Assembly (NCBI RefSeq): GCF_003289625.1
Contig: NZ_QMBN01000001.1
Location: 62,001 to 126,000, forward strand
Length of the DNA stretch: 64,000 nucleotides
Reading direction: 5' to 3'
From: Microbacterium sp. SMR1
GTDB taxonomy: Bacteria > Actinomycetota > Actinomycetes > Actinomycetales > Microbacteriaceae
Shown in pieces: positions 16,840-25,550 of the stretch (position 1 is the first letter of the stretch; each line of letters starts with the position of its first letter). The notes under the pieces are model-generated. The model was not told the origin of the DNA. It was given only the letters and a program-made list of their open reading frames with translations, and made no database searches. A program made the position numbers and the translations under genes.

Positions 16840-17394
16840 ATGACCGAACGCGTGACGTGGCTGCTCGTGGACGGCGAGAACATCGACGCGACGCTCGGTC
16901 AGTCGATCCTCGGCCGTCGCCCGCTGCCGGACGAGCGCCCCCGCTGGGACCGGCTGCTGCAGTTCGTCGACGAGCAGTGGAAGCAGCCGGCGCGCGGTCT
17001 GTTCTTCCTCAACGCCAGCAACCACCTCCCGATGTCGTTCGTGCAGGCTCTGCTGGCCCTCGGCTACAAGCCGGTTCCCCTGTCGGGCGACGCTGACGAG
17101 AAGGTCGTCGACATCGCCATCCAGCGCACGCTCGCGGCGCTGAAGGAACGGACCGATGACGTCGTGCTCGTCAGTCACGACCGTGACTTCGTCGGCGAGG
17201 TGGCCGCCCTGACCGGGCCCGACCGACGCGTGGGGGTGCTCGCGTTCTCCGAGTTCCGCAGCAGCGAGCTGACGGCCATCCCCGGCGTCGAGTTCTTCGA
17301 CCTCGAGTACGACGTGCACGCGTTCGATGCCCCGCTGCCGCGCGTGCGCGTCATCCCTATCGAGACCTTCGACCCGTGGGAGTTCCTCGCCTGA
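16840..17394 (+). CDS. NYN domain protein (LabA/DUF88-like, PIN-fold)
   Basis: A 184-residue protein with a NYN domain, a PIN-like fold found in RNases and RNA-processing factors. Acidic residues at the expected metal site are visible: LLVDGENID near residue 11, GDADEKVVDIAI near 87, and VSHDRDF near 110. FLNASNHLPMSFVQAL and the C-terminal part resemble actinobacterial NYN proteins of unknown target. ATG 16840 follows an AGGGGA stretch. RNase activity is predicted from the fold; no substrate can be named. Confidence 0.83.
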   Translation: MTERVTWLLVDGENIDATLGQSILGRRPLPDERPRWDRLLQFVDEQWKQPARGLFFLNASNHLPMSFVQALLALGYKPVPLSGDADEKVVDIAIQRTLAALKERTDDVVLVSHDRDFVGEVAALTGPDRRVGVLAFSEFRSSELTAIPGVEFFDLEYDVHAFDAPLPRVRVIPIETFDPWEFLA

Positions 17395-17484
17395 TCGGGT
17401 CTCGCCGGGTTCACGACCTAACGGCATCCACGGCTGGATGCAACCCCTCGACGCCGAGCGCGGTCGTCTGCCTAGCCTGAGGCG

Positions 17485-18612
17485 ATGTTGGCATCCGATC
17501 TTCCTGAGACCGCATCCCTGCTCGACCTCATCGGCGCCCGCCACCCCGCGAGCGTGACGATCGTGGCCCCGTCGTCGCCGATCCCCGCGGATCGGCGTCA
17601 CGCGCAGCTCCAGCTGCGCGAGGGCATCGACGAGGCGGCCCGACAACTGGCCGAGGCCGAGGTCGACGACGCCGATCGTGACGCGGTGCTCGCATCGCTG
17701 CGCGCGCTGCTCGACGACGAGGAGTTCTGGCAGAGCCAGTCGCGTTCGACGGTGGTGCTCGCATCCCCGGGCCGCGTCGAGGCGTTCCGTCTGCCGAGCC
17801 GCCTCGAGGCGCGCGCATCGGTCGGCGACCGCTTCGACGCCGGTCAGCTGCTGCGCGCCGTGTCGTTCCCGCGTCGAGCCTTCGTCGTCCAGGTGTCGCG
17901 CGAGGGCGGCCGCCTCAGCGAACTCGGGCCCGATCTGGGGCTCACCGAGCGTCGACTCGAGCTTCCCGACGACCTGTGGGCCGCGCTCGAGCACACCACG
18001 ACCGAAGGCCAGCGCGACATGCCGAGGCCGCAGGGGACGACGGGTGACCGCATCGAGCGCGAGAAGTTCAGCCGAATCATCCAGGACGCCGTCGTGCGCG
18101 TCGTTCCCGCCGACGTTCCGCTGATCCTCGCCGCATCCCAGGACCTCGAGCCGGCCTACCGCGCGGTCAACACCCACCGCCTGCTGCTGGAGCGCGGCAT
18201 CGACGCGCACCCGGACTCGCTGTCGAGCGCCGATCTCGAACAGGCGGCGCGCGACATCCTCGACGCCCACGAGCAGGATGAGCTCGCGCAGTGGCGTGAG
18301 CGCTTCGGCTCGCTCCGGGCGCAGGGGCTCGCGACCTCATCCGTCCGCGAGGCCGCCGTCGCCGCGAGCACCGCCGCCGTCGACGAGCTGCTGTTCGACC
18401 TGGGCTTCGAGCAGGAGGGCGTCATCGACGAGGCCGGGCACATCACCCGCGCGCCCGACGCCGGGCCGAGCGCCTACGCGATCCTCGACGAGATCGCCGC
18501 GCGCGTCCTGGGCTCGGGCGGTCGGGTGCGGGCCGTCCGCAGCACCGATCTGCCCGACGGCGCGCCCGTGGCCGCTGTGCTGCGCTTCCCGCTGCCCGCC
18601 GACCTCGCCTGA
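17485..18612 (+). CDS. baeRF-type (bacterial archaeo-eukaryotic release-factor-like) protein
   Basis: A 375-residue cytoplasmic protein. VTIVAPSSPIPADRRHAQLQ, FWQSQSRSTVVLASPGRVEA, RLPSRL and FVVQVSREGGRL follow the pattern of baeRF family proteins, which are related to the eRF1/Pelota/Dom34 release-factor superfamily and are proposed to act on ribosomes. The GTPase or PTH-like GGQ loop is not visible, as in most bacterial members. Helical middle and C-terminal parts (residues 190-350) match the three-domain layout. Start ATG 17485. It lies 90 bp after the NYN gene and ends in a long inverted repeat. The family call is by pattern recognition. Confidence 0.7.
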   Translation: MLASDLPETASLLDLIGARHPASVTIVAPSSPIPADRRHAQLQLREGIDEAARQLAEAEVDDADRDAVLASLRALLDDEEFWQSQSRSTVVLASPGRVEAFRLPSRLEARASVGDRFDAGQLLRAVSFPRRAFVVQVSREGGRLSELGPDLGLTERRLELPDDLWAALEHTTTEGQRDMPRPQGTTGDRIEREKFSRIIQDAVVRVVPADVPLILAASQDLEPAYRAVNTHRLLLERGIDAHPDSLSSADLEQAARDILDAHEQDELAQWRERFGSLRAQGLATSSVREAAVAASTAAVDELLFDLGFEQEGVIDEAGHITRAPDAGPSAYAILDEIAARVLGSGGRVRAVRSTDLPDGAPVAAVLRFPLPADLA

Positions 18613-18615
18613 GGC

Positions 18616-18700
18616 GATACACCCGTCGGACCGGCGGGGCTGGTGTCGTCTCGCGGAAGCGGCGAGACGACACTAGCCCCGCGCCTCCGACGAATGTATC
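18616..18700. repeat. Long inverted repeat between convergent genes, probable bidirectional terminator
   Basis: Two 39-base arms (18616-18654 and 18662-18700) are reverse complements at 33 positions, with a 7-base loop. The inner 19 bases next to the loop (GGTGTCGTCTCGC side) differ at one position, which would be a G-U pair in RNA. The outer parts keep GATACA/TGTATC and GTCGGA/TCCGAC in register. It separates the convergent baeRF and poxB genes, so termination in both directions is likely, but it is much longer than a normal terminator. Confidence 0.7.
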
Positions 18701-18736
18701 GGCGGACACGGGCGGGGCGGGGCGGGCCGGCGGGGG

Positions 18737-20500
18737 TCAGAGGCTGCGGATGTGCTTGATGTTCGACTTCGCCGTCTCGAGCACCGCGCCGATGCCGCCG
18801 GAGTCCTTCGCGCCGAGCACCATCTTCGCCATCGACATCCCGAAGCCCGCGACCTGCTCGGCGGTGATCGACGCCGGCATCGAGAGGGCATCGGGGTCGG
18901 TGACGATGTCGACGATGGACGGACCGCGGTGCGCGACGGCGGCGGAGGCGGCGACCTCGAGGTCTGCCGGGTCGGTCACGCGCTGCGCGTGGAACCCGAG
19001 CGCGCGCCCGACGGCGGCGAAGTCCACCATCGGCACGTCGACGCCGAAGTCGGGGAAGCCGGCGACGAGCATCTCGGCCTTGACCATCCCGAGCGTCGAG
19101 TTGTTGAAGACGAAGACGTTCAGCGGCAGGTCGTAGGCGGCGACGGTGATCAGCTCACCGAGGAGCATGGAGAGTCCGCCGTCGCCCGCGATCGCGATGA
19201 CCTGCCGGTCGGGATACGCCATCTGCGCTCCGAAGGCATGGGGGAGGGCGTTGGCCATCGACCCATGCCGCCACGACGCCAGCAGACGGCGCTCGGGCCC
19301 GGGAGTGACATAGCGGGCCTGCCAGACGTTGCCCATGCCGGTGTCGGCGGTGAAGACGGCGTCGGATGCCGCGACCCGGTCGATGACCGACATGGCGCGC
19401 TCGGGATGGATCGGCTGCGCATCCGAGTCGGTGTACGCCGCCACCGAGTCCTTCATCGCCTTCCGATACCGCTTGAGCGTGTGCTCGAGGAACGTGTCGT
19501 CGGTCTTCGCAGCGGTCCGTGCGCGCAGGGCCGCGAGGGTGAGGCCGACATCGCCGTGGATGGGATGCGTCACGCCCGCTCGACGTCCGAGCCGCTGTGC
19601 ATCGACGTCGATCTGCGCGATGACGGTCTTCGCGCCGTCGGGGAGGAACTGGTCGTAGGGGAAGTCGGTGCCCACCATGAGGAGGAGATCGACCTCGTGC
19701 ATCGCGTGGTCGATGGCGCCGTAGCCGAGCAGACCCGACATGCCCACGTCGAATCGGTTGTCGTACTGGATCCACTGCTTGCCGCGCAGCGAGTGCCCCA
19801 TCGGTGCCTGCAGGTGCTCGGCGAACGCGATGACCTCCTCGCGGGCGTCGCGTACGCCCTCGCCCGCGAAGATCGCGATCTTCTCGGCCTTGTCGATGGC
19901 GGCCGCGAGGTCGGCGACGCTACGCTCGTCCGGCGCGATGCGACCGGGGCGAGCGGCGACGAATGGCGGGAACTCGCCGGTCGAGTGCAACTCGGCGAGG
20001 TCACCGGGCAGCACGATCACCGAGACAGAAGACCCCGCGGTGGAGTGACGGATCGCGGAGTTCACGACGCGCGGCGACTGCTCCGGCGTCAGGATCATCT
20101 CGCAGTAGTCGCTGCACTCGGTGAAGAGGCGCTCGGGATGCGTCTCCTGGAAGTACCCCGACCCGATCTGCAGGCTCGGGATGTGGCTGGCGATCGCGAG
20201 CACCGGCACACCCGATCGCTGCGCGTCGAACAGTCCGTTGATCAGGTGCAGGTTGCCGGGACCGCAGCTGCCCGCGCACACCGCCAGCTCGCCGGTGAGC
20301 TCGGCGTCAGCAGCGGCGGCGAACGCGGCGGCCTCCTCGTGGCGGACGTGGATCCAGTCGATCCCGCCCTCCGCCGCGCCTCCGGTTCGTCGCACCGCGT
20401 CGACGATCGGGTTGAGCGAGTCGCCGACGATGCCGTAGATCCGCTTCACCCCCGCATCCATCAGCTGGGCGACGATCTGTTCGGCGACGTTCTGCGGCAC
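18737..20500 (-). CDS. poxB: Pyruvate dehydrogenase (quinone), PoxB-like ThDP enzyme
   Basis: A 587-residue thiamine-diphosphate enzyme. The N-terminal PYR domain has IYGIVGDSLNPIVDA and the catalytic Glu in HVRHEEAAAFAAA (about residues 52-64); a central domain follows; the C-terminal PP domain has the GDG...NN ThDP/Mg motif (GDGGLSMLLGELITVAAYDL to FVFNNSTLG). Similarity along the chain is to pyruvate:quinone oxidoreductase, which decarboxylates pyruvate to acetate and CO2 and passes electrons to the quinone pool through FAD. The related acetolactate synthases have a different domain order of conserved blocks. GTG 20500 follows AAGGAG on the minus strand. The acetate formed would link to acyl-CoA synthetase next door and to pta-ackA. 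Confidence 0.87.
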   Translation of the reverse strand: MPQNVAEQIVAQLMDAGVKRIYGIVGDSLNPIVDAVRRTGGAAEGGIDWIHVRHEEAAAFAAAADAELTGELAVCAGSCGPGNLHLINGLFDAQRSGVPVLAIASHIPSLQIGSGYFQETHPERLFTECSDYCEMILTPEQSPRVVNSAIRHSTAGSSVSVIVLPGDLAELHSTGEFPPFVAARPGRIAPDERSVADLAAAIDKAEKIAIFAGEGVRDAREEVIAFAEHLQAPMGHSLRGKQWIQYDNRFDVGMSGLLGYGAIDHAMHEVDLLLMVGTDFPYDQFLPDGAKTVIAQIDVDAQRLGRRAGVTHPIHGDVGLTLAALRARTAAKTDDTFLEHTLKRYRKAMKDSVAAYTDSDAQPIHPERAMSVIDRVAASDAVFTADTGMGNVWQARYVTPGPERRLLASWRHGSMANALPHAFGAQMAYPDRQVIAIAGDGGLSMLLGELITVAAYDLPLNVFVFNNSTLGMVKAEMLVAGFPDFGVDVPMVDFAAVGRALGFHAQRVTDPADLEVAASAAVAHRGPSIVDIVTDPDALSMPASITAEQVAGFGMSMAKMVLGAKDSGGIGAVLETAKSNIKHIRSL

Positions 20501-20608
20501 GGGGGCTCCTTCTGCTGAGGCTGTCGGGACACCCTCAGTCTTCTCCCGCCGCCTGTGCGCGTGCCAGGGGTTGCGAATGGCTCGCCTGAGCGGCAGGCGA
20601 CCCGCGCC

Positions 20609-22324
20609 TCAGCCCTTGAGGTCGGGGAAGTCCGACTCGCGCCACTCGGTCGTCACACGCTCGCCGGCATCCGCCGCGGCCACCTCGCGCTCGCGCAGCT
20701 CGACCCGGCGGATCTTGCCCGAGATCGTCTTCGGCAACTCGAAGAACTCCACGCGGCGCACCCGCATGTACGGAGGCATATGCTCGCGGGCGTGCCCGAG
20801 GATCGCCCGCGCGGTCTCGGCGGATTCCTCCCAGGATGCCGCGAGCGCCACGTACGCCTTCACGATGTTGAGCCGTACGGCGTCGGGCGCCCCGACGACG
20901 CCCGCCTCGGCCACCGCGGGGTGCGTCAACAGGATCGACTCCACCTCGAAGGGCGAGACCTTGAAGTCGCTGGCCTTGAAGACATCGTCGGTGCGTCCGA
21001 CGAACGTGAGCTGTCCGTCGGCGTCGCGGACGGCGACATCGCTCGTGTGGTAGTAGCCGTCGTGGTCGACCCGGGCGGTGCGCTCGGGCTCGCCGAGGTA
21101 GCCGGGCATGAGGTTGAGCGGACGGGTCGGCGCGGTCGGCAGGCAGATCTCGCCCTCATCTCCGATGCGTCCGGTGAGCGGGTCGATCAGCACGATGTCG
21201 TTGCCCGGGAGCGGGCGTCCCATCGCGCCGGGCTTGACGGCGACTCCCGGGGTGTTGCCGATGACCGCCGTCAGCTCGGTCTGCCCGTAGCCGTCTCGGA
21301 TCTGCAGTCCCCACCAGCGCTGGATCGTGTCGATCACCTCGGGGTTGAGGGGCTCGCCGGCCGAGAGAAGCTCGCGCAGCGCGCGGGGGCGCTTCTCGAG
21401 GTCGGCCTGGATCAGCATGCGCCAGACCGTCGGCGGGGCGCAGAAGGTGTTCACGTCGTTGCGGTCGAGCTGATCGACCAGGCGTGCGGCGTCGAAGCGG
21501 GAGTAGTTGTAGACGAAGATCGTCGCCTCGGCGATCCACGGCGCGAAGAACAGACTCCACGCGTGCTTGCCCCAGCCGGGGGCGCTGATCGTCATGTGGA
21601 TGTCGCCGGGACGGACGCCGATCCAGTACGTCGTCGACAGGTGACCCACCGGATAGCTCACGTGCGTGTGCACGACCATCTTGGGTCGCGACGTGGTGCC
21701 GGAGGTGAAGTAGACGATGGCCGGATCGTCGGAGGCCACGACGACACCGGGTGCCGCGTCGTCGGCGTCGGCCGCGTCCGCGAACGAGTGCCATCCCGGA
21801 CGCTCGCCACCCACGACGATGCGCTCGAAGCCGCCCGCGATCCCGTCGAACTTGGCAGCGTCGACCGGGTCGGCGAGGACGGCGCGGATGTCGGCGCGGT
21901 CGACGCGCTCGAGGAGGTCGTCGGCGCCCAGCACGACGGAGGTCGGCAGGATGACGGCACCGATCTTGAGGATCGCCAGCATCGCCTCCCACAGCTCGAC
22001 ACGGTTGCCGAGCATGAGCATGACGGCATCGCCGTGCCCGACGCCCAGGCCCGTGAGCCAGTTGGCGACGCGGTTGGAGCGACGACGCATCTCGTCGTAC
22101 GTGACCCGCGTCTCGCTGCCGTCCTCGTCGACGACGTGCAGGGCGATGCGGTCGTTGCCCGAGGCGATGGCGTCGAACCAGTCGACGGCCCAGTTGAAGT
22201 GGTCGCCGACGTCGGGCCAGCTGAACCCGGCGTGGGCTGCCTCGGGGGAGTGCGCGTTGTCGAGCAGGAAGTCGCGGGCGGCGCGGAATGCGGCCGTCGC
22301 CGCCGTCGCATCGGGAGAAGACAT
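20609..22324 (-). CDS. AMP-dependent acyl-CoA synthetase (acetyl/medium-chain type)
   Basis: A 571-residue adenylate-forming enzyme. The P-loop-like motif is YFTSGTTSRPKMVVHTH, motif A5 is YGQTELT, and GYYHTSDVAVRDADGQLTFV plus GRTDDVFKASDFKVSPFEVE form the hinge and C-terminal domain. The catalytic Lys lies in PKTISGKIRRVELR. The protein resembles acetyl-CoA synthetase and medium-chain acyl-CoA synthetases (MACS). It activates a carboxylate to acyl-AMP and then acyl-CoA in the cytoplasm. It lies upstream of poxB on the same strand, 108 bp apart, so use of PoxB-derived acetate is possible but unproven. Confidence 0.86.
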   Translation of the reverse strand: MSSPDATAATAAFRAARDFLLDNAHSPEAAHAGFSWPDVGDHFNWAVDWFDAIASGNDRIALHVVDEDGSETRVTYDEMRRRSNRVANWLTGLGVGHGDAVMLMLGNRVELWEAMLAILKIGAVILPTSVVLGADDLLERVDRADIRAVLADPVDAAKFDGIAGGFERIVVGGERPGWHSFADAADADDAAPGVVVASDDPAIVYFTSGTTSRPKMVVHTHVSYPVGHLSTTYWIGVRPGDIHMTISAPGWGKHAWSLFFAPWIAEATIFVYNYSRFDAARLVDQLDRNDVNTFCAPPTVWRMLIQADLEKRPRALRELLSAGEPLNPEVIDTIQRWWGLQIRDGYGQTELTAVIGNTPGVAVKPGAMGRPLPGNDIVLIDPLTGRIGDEGEICLPTAPTRPLNLMPGYLGEPERTARVDHDGYYHTSDVAVRDADGQLTFVGRTDDVFKASDFKVSPFEVESILLTHPAVAEAGVVGAPDAVRLNIVKAYVALAASWEESAETARAILGHAREHMPPYMRVRRVEFFELPKTISGKIRRVELREREVAAADAGERVTTEWRESDFPDLKG

Positions 22325-22421
22325 GGGCCTCGGATCTGTTCTCTCGTCCGGAGCAGGCGCGGCGGACGCCTTCCGAGTCTAGGAAGGAGCGGATGCTGGG
22401 CGAAGCATGGGATGCGCGGGT

Positions 22422-23039
22422 TCAGTGCGAGGCGATCACCGTGGCGCTGCCGTCCTCGACCAGCAGCGCCTGATCGTCGCGCAGCGGGAGGAGCGCGAAG
22501 TCCGATCCATAGGTGTCGATGGTGCGGCGGATCAGCTCGGGCGGGTAGGGCGGCAGTGCTCCGTCGGCGTGGGGGATCGGCGTGACGTCGATCAGGCCGA
22601 GCCCTTCGTGGTTCTCGAGCGCGGGACCGTCGGCAGGATCATCCATGAGCGATGCGGGCGTCACATCCGGTCCCGCCACGATCGATCCGGCGCTGAGTCC
22701 GATGTACGGGAGCCCACGCCGGACGTGGTCGACGAGGACGTCGTCGTTGCCGGAGATCCGCAGGGCTTCGAGCAGAGCGAAGGTGCTTCCGCCGGCGACG
22801 TACACCGCCCCCGCGCGCGAGAGCAGACGGTCCGCGTCCTCGGGCGCGGCGTCTAGCAGCGTCGCATCGATCACGTCGCGGCCGCACGAGCTCACCGCCT
22901 CGCGTTCGGCGGCGACGAAGGGCGCATCGCGGAACGCCGCCTGCGCGTCGTCGATGTACACGATCGGGCCCGGACGGTCACTGCCGTCGAGGAACGAGCT
23001 CAGCGCGCCGGGATGCAGGGAGAGGAGGAGCAGTCGCAC
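22422..23039 (-). CDS. Peptidase E / S51-family serine peptidase
   Basis: A 205-residue cytoplasmic protein of the S51 family. VYVAGGSTFALLEAL and YIGLSAGSIVAGPDV hold the glycine-rich turn and the nucleophilic Ser (GxSAG) of aspartyl dipeptidase (PepE), which cuts Asp-X dipeptides. The C-terminal ALLVEDGSATVI is the usual closing strand. The frame extends upstream to 23312, but that part is antisense to the next gene, so GTG 23039 is taken as the start. It is divergent from the DUF3054 gene. Confidence 0.83.
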   Translation of the reverse strand: MRLLLLSLHPGALSSFLDGSDRPGPIVYIDDAQAAFRDAPFVAAEREAVSSCGRDVIDATLLDAAPEDADRLLSRAGAVYVAGGSTFALLEALRISGNDDVLVDHVRRGLPYIGLSAGSIVAGPDVTPASLMDDPADGPALENHEGLGLIDVTPIPHADGALPPYPPELIRRTIDTYGSDFALLPLRDDQALLVEDGSATVIASH

Positions 23040-23094
23040 GCCTGCCACGCTATCGAGGGCGGCCGACACCGCTGTGGCGGGAGAGGATGGGGAC

Positions 23095-23499
23095 ATGCTC
23101 CGTGCGTCCGTCCTCGCCTTCCTGCTCGATGCCGTCCTCGTGGTGGCGTTCGCGGCGACCGGCCGGGCGAGCCATGACTCCGATGTGCTCGCAGGCCTCT
23201 GGCAGACCTCGTGGCCGTTCCTCGCCGGCCTGCTGGTGGCGTGGGTGGCCGTGCGGGCATGGCGATCGCCGACCGGGATCGTGCCGACGGGTCTCGTCGT
23301 GTGGGCGGTCACTATCGTCGGCGGGATGCTGCTTCGCGCCGTGTCGGGTCAGGGGACGGCGCTGCCGTTCGTGATCATCGCGACGCTGACGCTGCTCGCG
23401 CTTCTGGTCGGATGGCGCCTCGTCGCCCGCGGCATCCGTTCGCTGCGCTCGCGCCGCGGTGAGCGGTCTCGCAGCCGGGATGTCGCTCGCCGCGCGTAA
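23095..23499 (+). CDS. DUF3054 family membrane protein
   Basis: A 134-residue protein with four predicted transmembrane segments (about 3-22, 37-53, 65-85, 92-110) and an Arg-rich cytoplasmic tail. VLAFLLDAVLVVAFAATGRA, the TSWPFLAGLLVAW helix and RSPTGIVPTGLVVW are typical of DUF3054 proteins, common in actinobacteria and of unknown function. ATG 23095 has GAGAGGA upstream. The DUF427 gene begins 10 bases after its stop, so the two are probably cotranscribed. Confidence 0.85.
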   Translation: MLRASVLAFLLDAVLVVAFAATGRASHDSDVLAGLWQTSWPFLAGLLVAWVAVRAWRSPTGIVPTGLVVWAVTIVGGMLLRAVSGQGTALPFVIIATLTLLALLVGWRLVARGIRSLRSRRGERSRSRDVARRA

Positions 23500-23509
23500 C
23501 CTGTCGGGC

Positions 23510-24007
23510 ATGCGCCGACCCACTCCCGATCCTGTCGGTCCCGGACAGGAGTCCGTCTGGGACTATCCCCGTCCGCCCCGCCTCGAACGCGTTCACTCGC
23601 GCGTGACGATCGACTTCGCCGCTGTCACGATCGTCGACACCGACGACGTGGTGCGGGTGCTCGAGACGAGCCATCCGCCCGTGTACTACCTGCCGGCCGC
23701 AGCGTTCGTGCCCGGCTCGCTGGTCCCGGCGGCAGGCAGCTCGTACTGCGAGTTCAAGGGCGCAGCCGAGTACTTCGACGTCGTGCGCGGCACGGCGGTA
23801 CGCGAGCGCGCCGCGTGGGGCTACCCGAACCCGTCGCCGGGTTATGAGGAGCTCGTCGGCCGCGTCGCCGTCTACGCGGGCGGGATGGACCGGTGCACGG
23901 TCGACGGCGAGGTCGTCGTGCCTCAGCCCGGCGGCTTCTACGGCGGCTGGGTGACGTCGAACCTCGCGGGCCCGTTCAAGGGGATCCCGGGCTCGATGGG
24001 ATGGTGA
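23510..24007 (+). CDS. DUF427 domain protein
   Basis: A 165-residue soluble protein. ESVWDYPRPPRLE, TSHPPVYYLPAAAF, SSYCEFKGAAEYFDVV and WGYPNPSPGYEEL are diagnostic of DUF427, a small beta-barrel family of unknown biochemical role. The C-terminal GGFYGGWVTSNLAGPFKG is also family-like. I use ATG 23510; the frame is open to 23459, inside the preceding gene. The codon pattern is native. Confidence 0.87.
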   Translation: MRRPTPDPVGPGQESVWDYPRPPRLERVHSRVTIDFAAVTIVDTDDVVRVLETSHPPVYYLPAAAFVPGSLVPAAGSSYCEFKGAAEYFDVVRGTAVRERAAWGYPNPSPGYEELVGRVAVYAGGMDRCTVDGEVVVPQPGGFYGGWVTSNLAGPFKGIPGSMGW

Positions 24008-24047
24008 TCCGCTCGAACCGGCCCGCGGAGGCGTAGCCGCGCTTCGT

Positions 24048-24683
24048 TCAGCGCTGGGCGCGGGCGAGGTTGGCGCGCAGCTCGTCGGCGTTCTGCCGGA
24101 CGACGTAGGCGGGCTGGTCGCGCTCGACGCGCCAGCTCTCGGCGAGCGGACCGATGTCGACGGTGTCGAAGCCGAACTCGTCGTAGAGCGCGGTGACGTG
24201 CGCGACGGCATCCGGGTGGTCGCTCGCGGTCGCGAGCGCTCGACGGTCGGGGGTGCCGGCGGGGGAGCCCCCGGTGTTGATGTCGGCGGCGGGGATGTGG
24301 TTGAACGCCTTCACGACCTTCGACTCGGCGAAGCGCCGCTGGGCCATCTCGGAGGTCGTGGTGCGCTTCTCCTCGAGCTCGGCGATGCGGCCGTCGCGCT
24401 CCCAGTAGTAGTTGTTCGTGTCGAGCACGATCTTGCCCGCCAGTGGTTCGGCGGGGATGTCCTCGAGCGCCTTGAGCGGCACCGTGACGACGGCCCAATC
24501 GGCCGCCTCTGCCGCATCCTGGGCGGTCGCCGCCCGTGCACGGTCGCCGAGCTTCGCGACGAGATCGTTGAGCGTCTCCGGCCCGCGCGAGTTGGCGATC
24601 ACGACGTCGTAGCCGCGTGCGATGAGCCCCTCGGCGAGAGCTTTTCCGATGTGTCCTGCTCCGATGATTCCCACAGTGGTCAT
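24048..24683 (-). CDS. NADPH-dependent F420 reductase-like NAD(P)-binding protein
   Basis: A 211-residue Rossmann protein starting MTTVGIIGAGHIGKALAEGL with the GxGxxG loop. SRGPETLNDLV supplies the basic residue that favours NADPH; VVTVPLKALED, LDTNNYYWERDG and KAFNHIPAADI are close to F420-dependent NADP reductase-like (FNO/Npdg) proteins. Many actinobacterial relatives probably do not use F420. The ATG 24683 start drops an 11-residue upstream extension. It lies on the minus strand, 61 bp from the siderophore-interacting protein gene. Confidence 0.82.
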   Translation of the reverse strand: MTTVGIIGAGHIGKALAEGLIARGYDVVIANSRGPETLNDLVAKLGDRARAATAQDAAEAADWAVVTVPLKALEDIPAEPLAGKIVLDTNNYYWERDGRIAELEEKRTTTSEMAQRRFAESKVVKAFNHIPAADINTGGSPAGTPDRRALATASDHPDAVAHVTALYDEFGFDTVDIGPLAESWRVERDQPAYVVRQNADELRANLARAQR

Positions 24684-24744
24684 GGGGAGGTGAACCGTTG
24701 GAACCGGCCCCGGCATTCCCGCACGTTTGTAGAGACCGGGTTGG

Positions 24745-25530
24745 TCAGAGGATCTGGCCGATGGGCTCGCGCTTCTCCGCCTGGAAGCGGTCCTCGGTGC
24801 GCCCGCGTGCCCAGTATCCCGAGAGCGAGACGCGGGCGCGCTCGAGCCCGTGCTCGTCGAAGAGCACGCGTCGCAGAGCCTTCATCGACTCGCGCTCGCC
24901 GTGGGCGAAGACCTGCACGTCGCCCGCCGGCCAGTCGTACTGCCGCACGACGGCGGCGAGAGCCTCGGGATCGTGGGTGGGGTCGACGATCCACTCAACC
25001 TCTACCCCGGCGGGCGCCTCGAGGGCGAGGACCGCGTCGTCGGACTCCACCTCGATGAACGCGTGTCCGACCGCATCCGACGGCAGGGCCTCGAGCGTCG
25101 CCGCGATGGCCGGAGCGGCCGACAGATCACCGGCGAAGAGGTGGAAGTCGGCCGCGGCATCCGGGGCGTAGCCGCCGCCCGGTCCCATCAGCTCGATCCG
25201 GTCGCCCACCTGCGCGCGCGCCGCCCACGGTCCGGCGAGGCCCTCGTCGCCGTGGACGACGAAGTCGATCGAGAGCGTGCCGGCGACGGCATCCACCCGA
25301 CGGACCGTGTACGTCCGAGTGACCGGCGCCGACTCGGGCGCGGGGGTCGTGAATTTCAGCTTGACGTACTTATCGGTCTCGGGCCGGTTCTGGAACGCAG
25401 CGAAGCCCTCGCCGCCGAGGGTCACGCGCACCAGGTGCGCCGAGAGGCGTTCGGTTCCGACCACCTCGAGCTCGATGCTCGGGCGCGGGGTACGGGGAGC
25501 GGTGCGAGAGGAGAGGGCCACCTCATCCAC
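24745..25530 (-). CDS. Siderophore-interacting protein (FAD ferric-siderophore reductase)
   Basis: A 261-residue flavoprotein of the SIP/ViuB family. The FAD-binding motif RxYTxR appears as TRTYTVRR near residue 70; FVVHGDEGLAGPWAARAQVG and LMGPGGGY follow, and the C-terminal NAD(P)-binding SIP domain contains AGDLSAAPAIAATLEALP, FAHGERESMKALRR and SGYWARGRTED. It reduces ferric siderophores in the cytoplasm to release iron. GTG 25530 is the chosen start; a second GTG lies three codons downstream. No siderophore uptake genes are nearby. Confidence 0.9.
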   Translation of the reverse strand: MDEVALSSRTAPRTPRPSIELEVVGTERLSAHLVRVTLGGEGFAAFQNRPETDKYVKLKFTTPAPESAPVTRTYTVRRVDAVAGTLSIDFVVHGDEGLAGPWAARAQVGDRIELMGPGGGYAPDAAADFHLFAGDLSAAPAIAATLEALPSDAVGHAFIEVESDDAVLALEAPAGVEVEWIVDPTHDPEALAAVVRQYDWPAGDVQVFAHGERESMKALRRVLFDEHGLERARVSLSGYWARGRTEDRFQAEKREPIGQIL

Positions 25531-25550
25531 GGTACCCGGGGCGCCGCGGG

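Noticed and set aside
20575..20600. Short hairpin TCGCCTG/CAGGCGA between the acyl-CoA synthetase and poxB genes
   Set aside because: Only 7 bp of stem; too weak to call a terminator in DNA of this composition.
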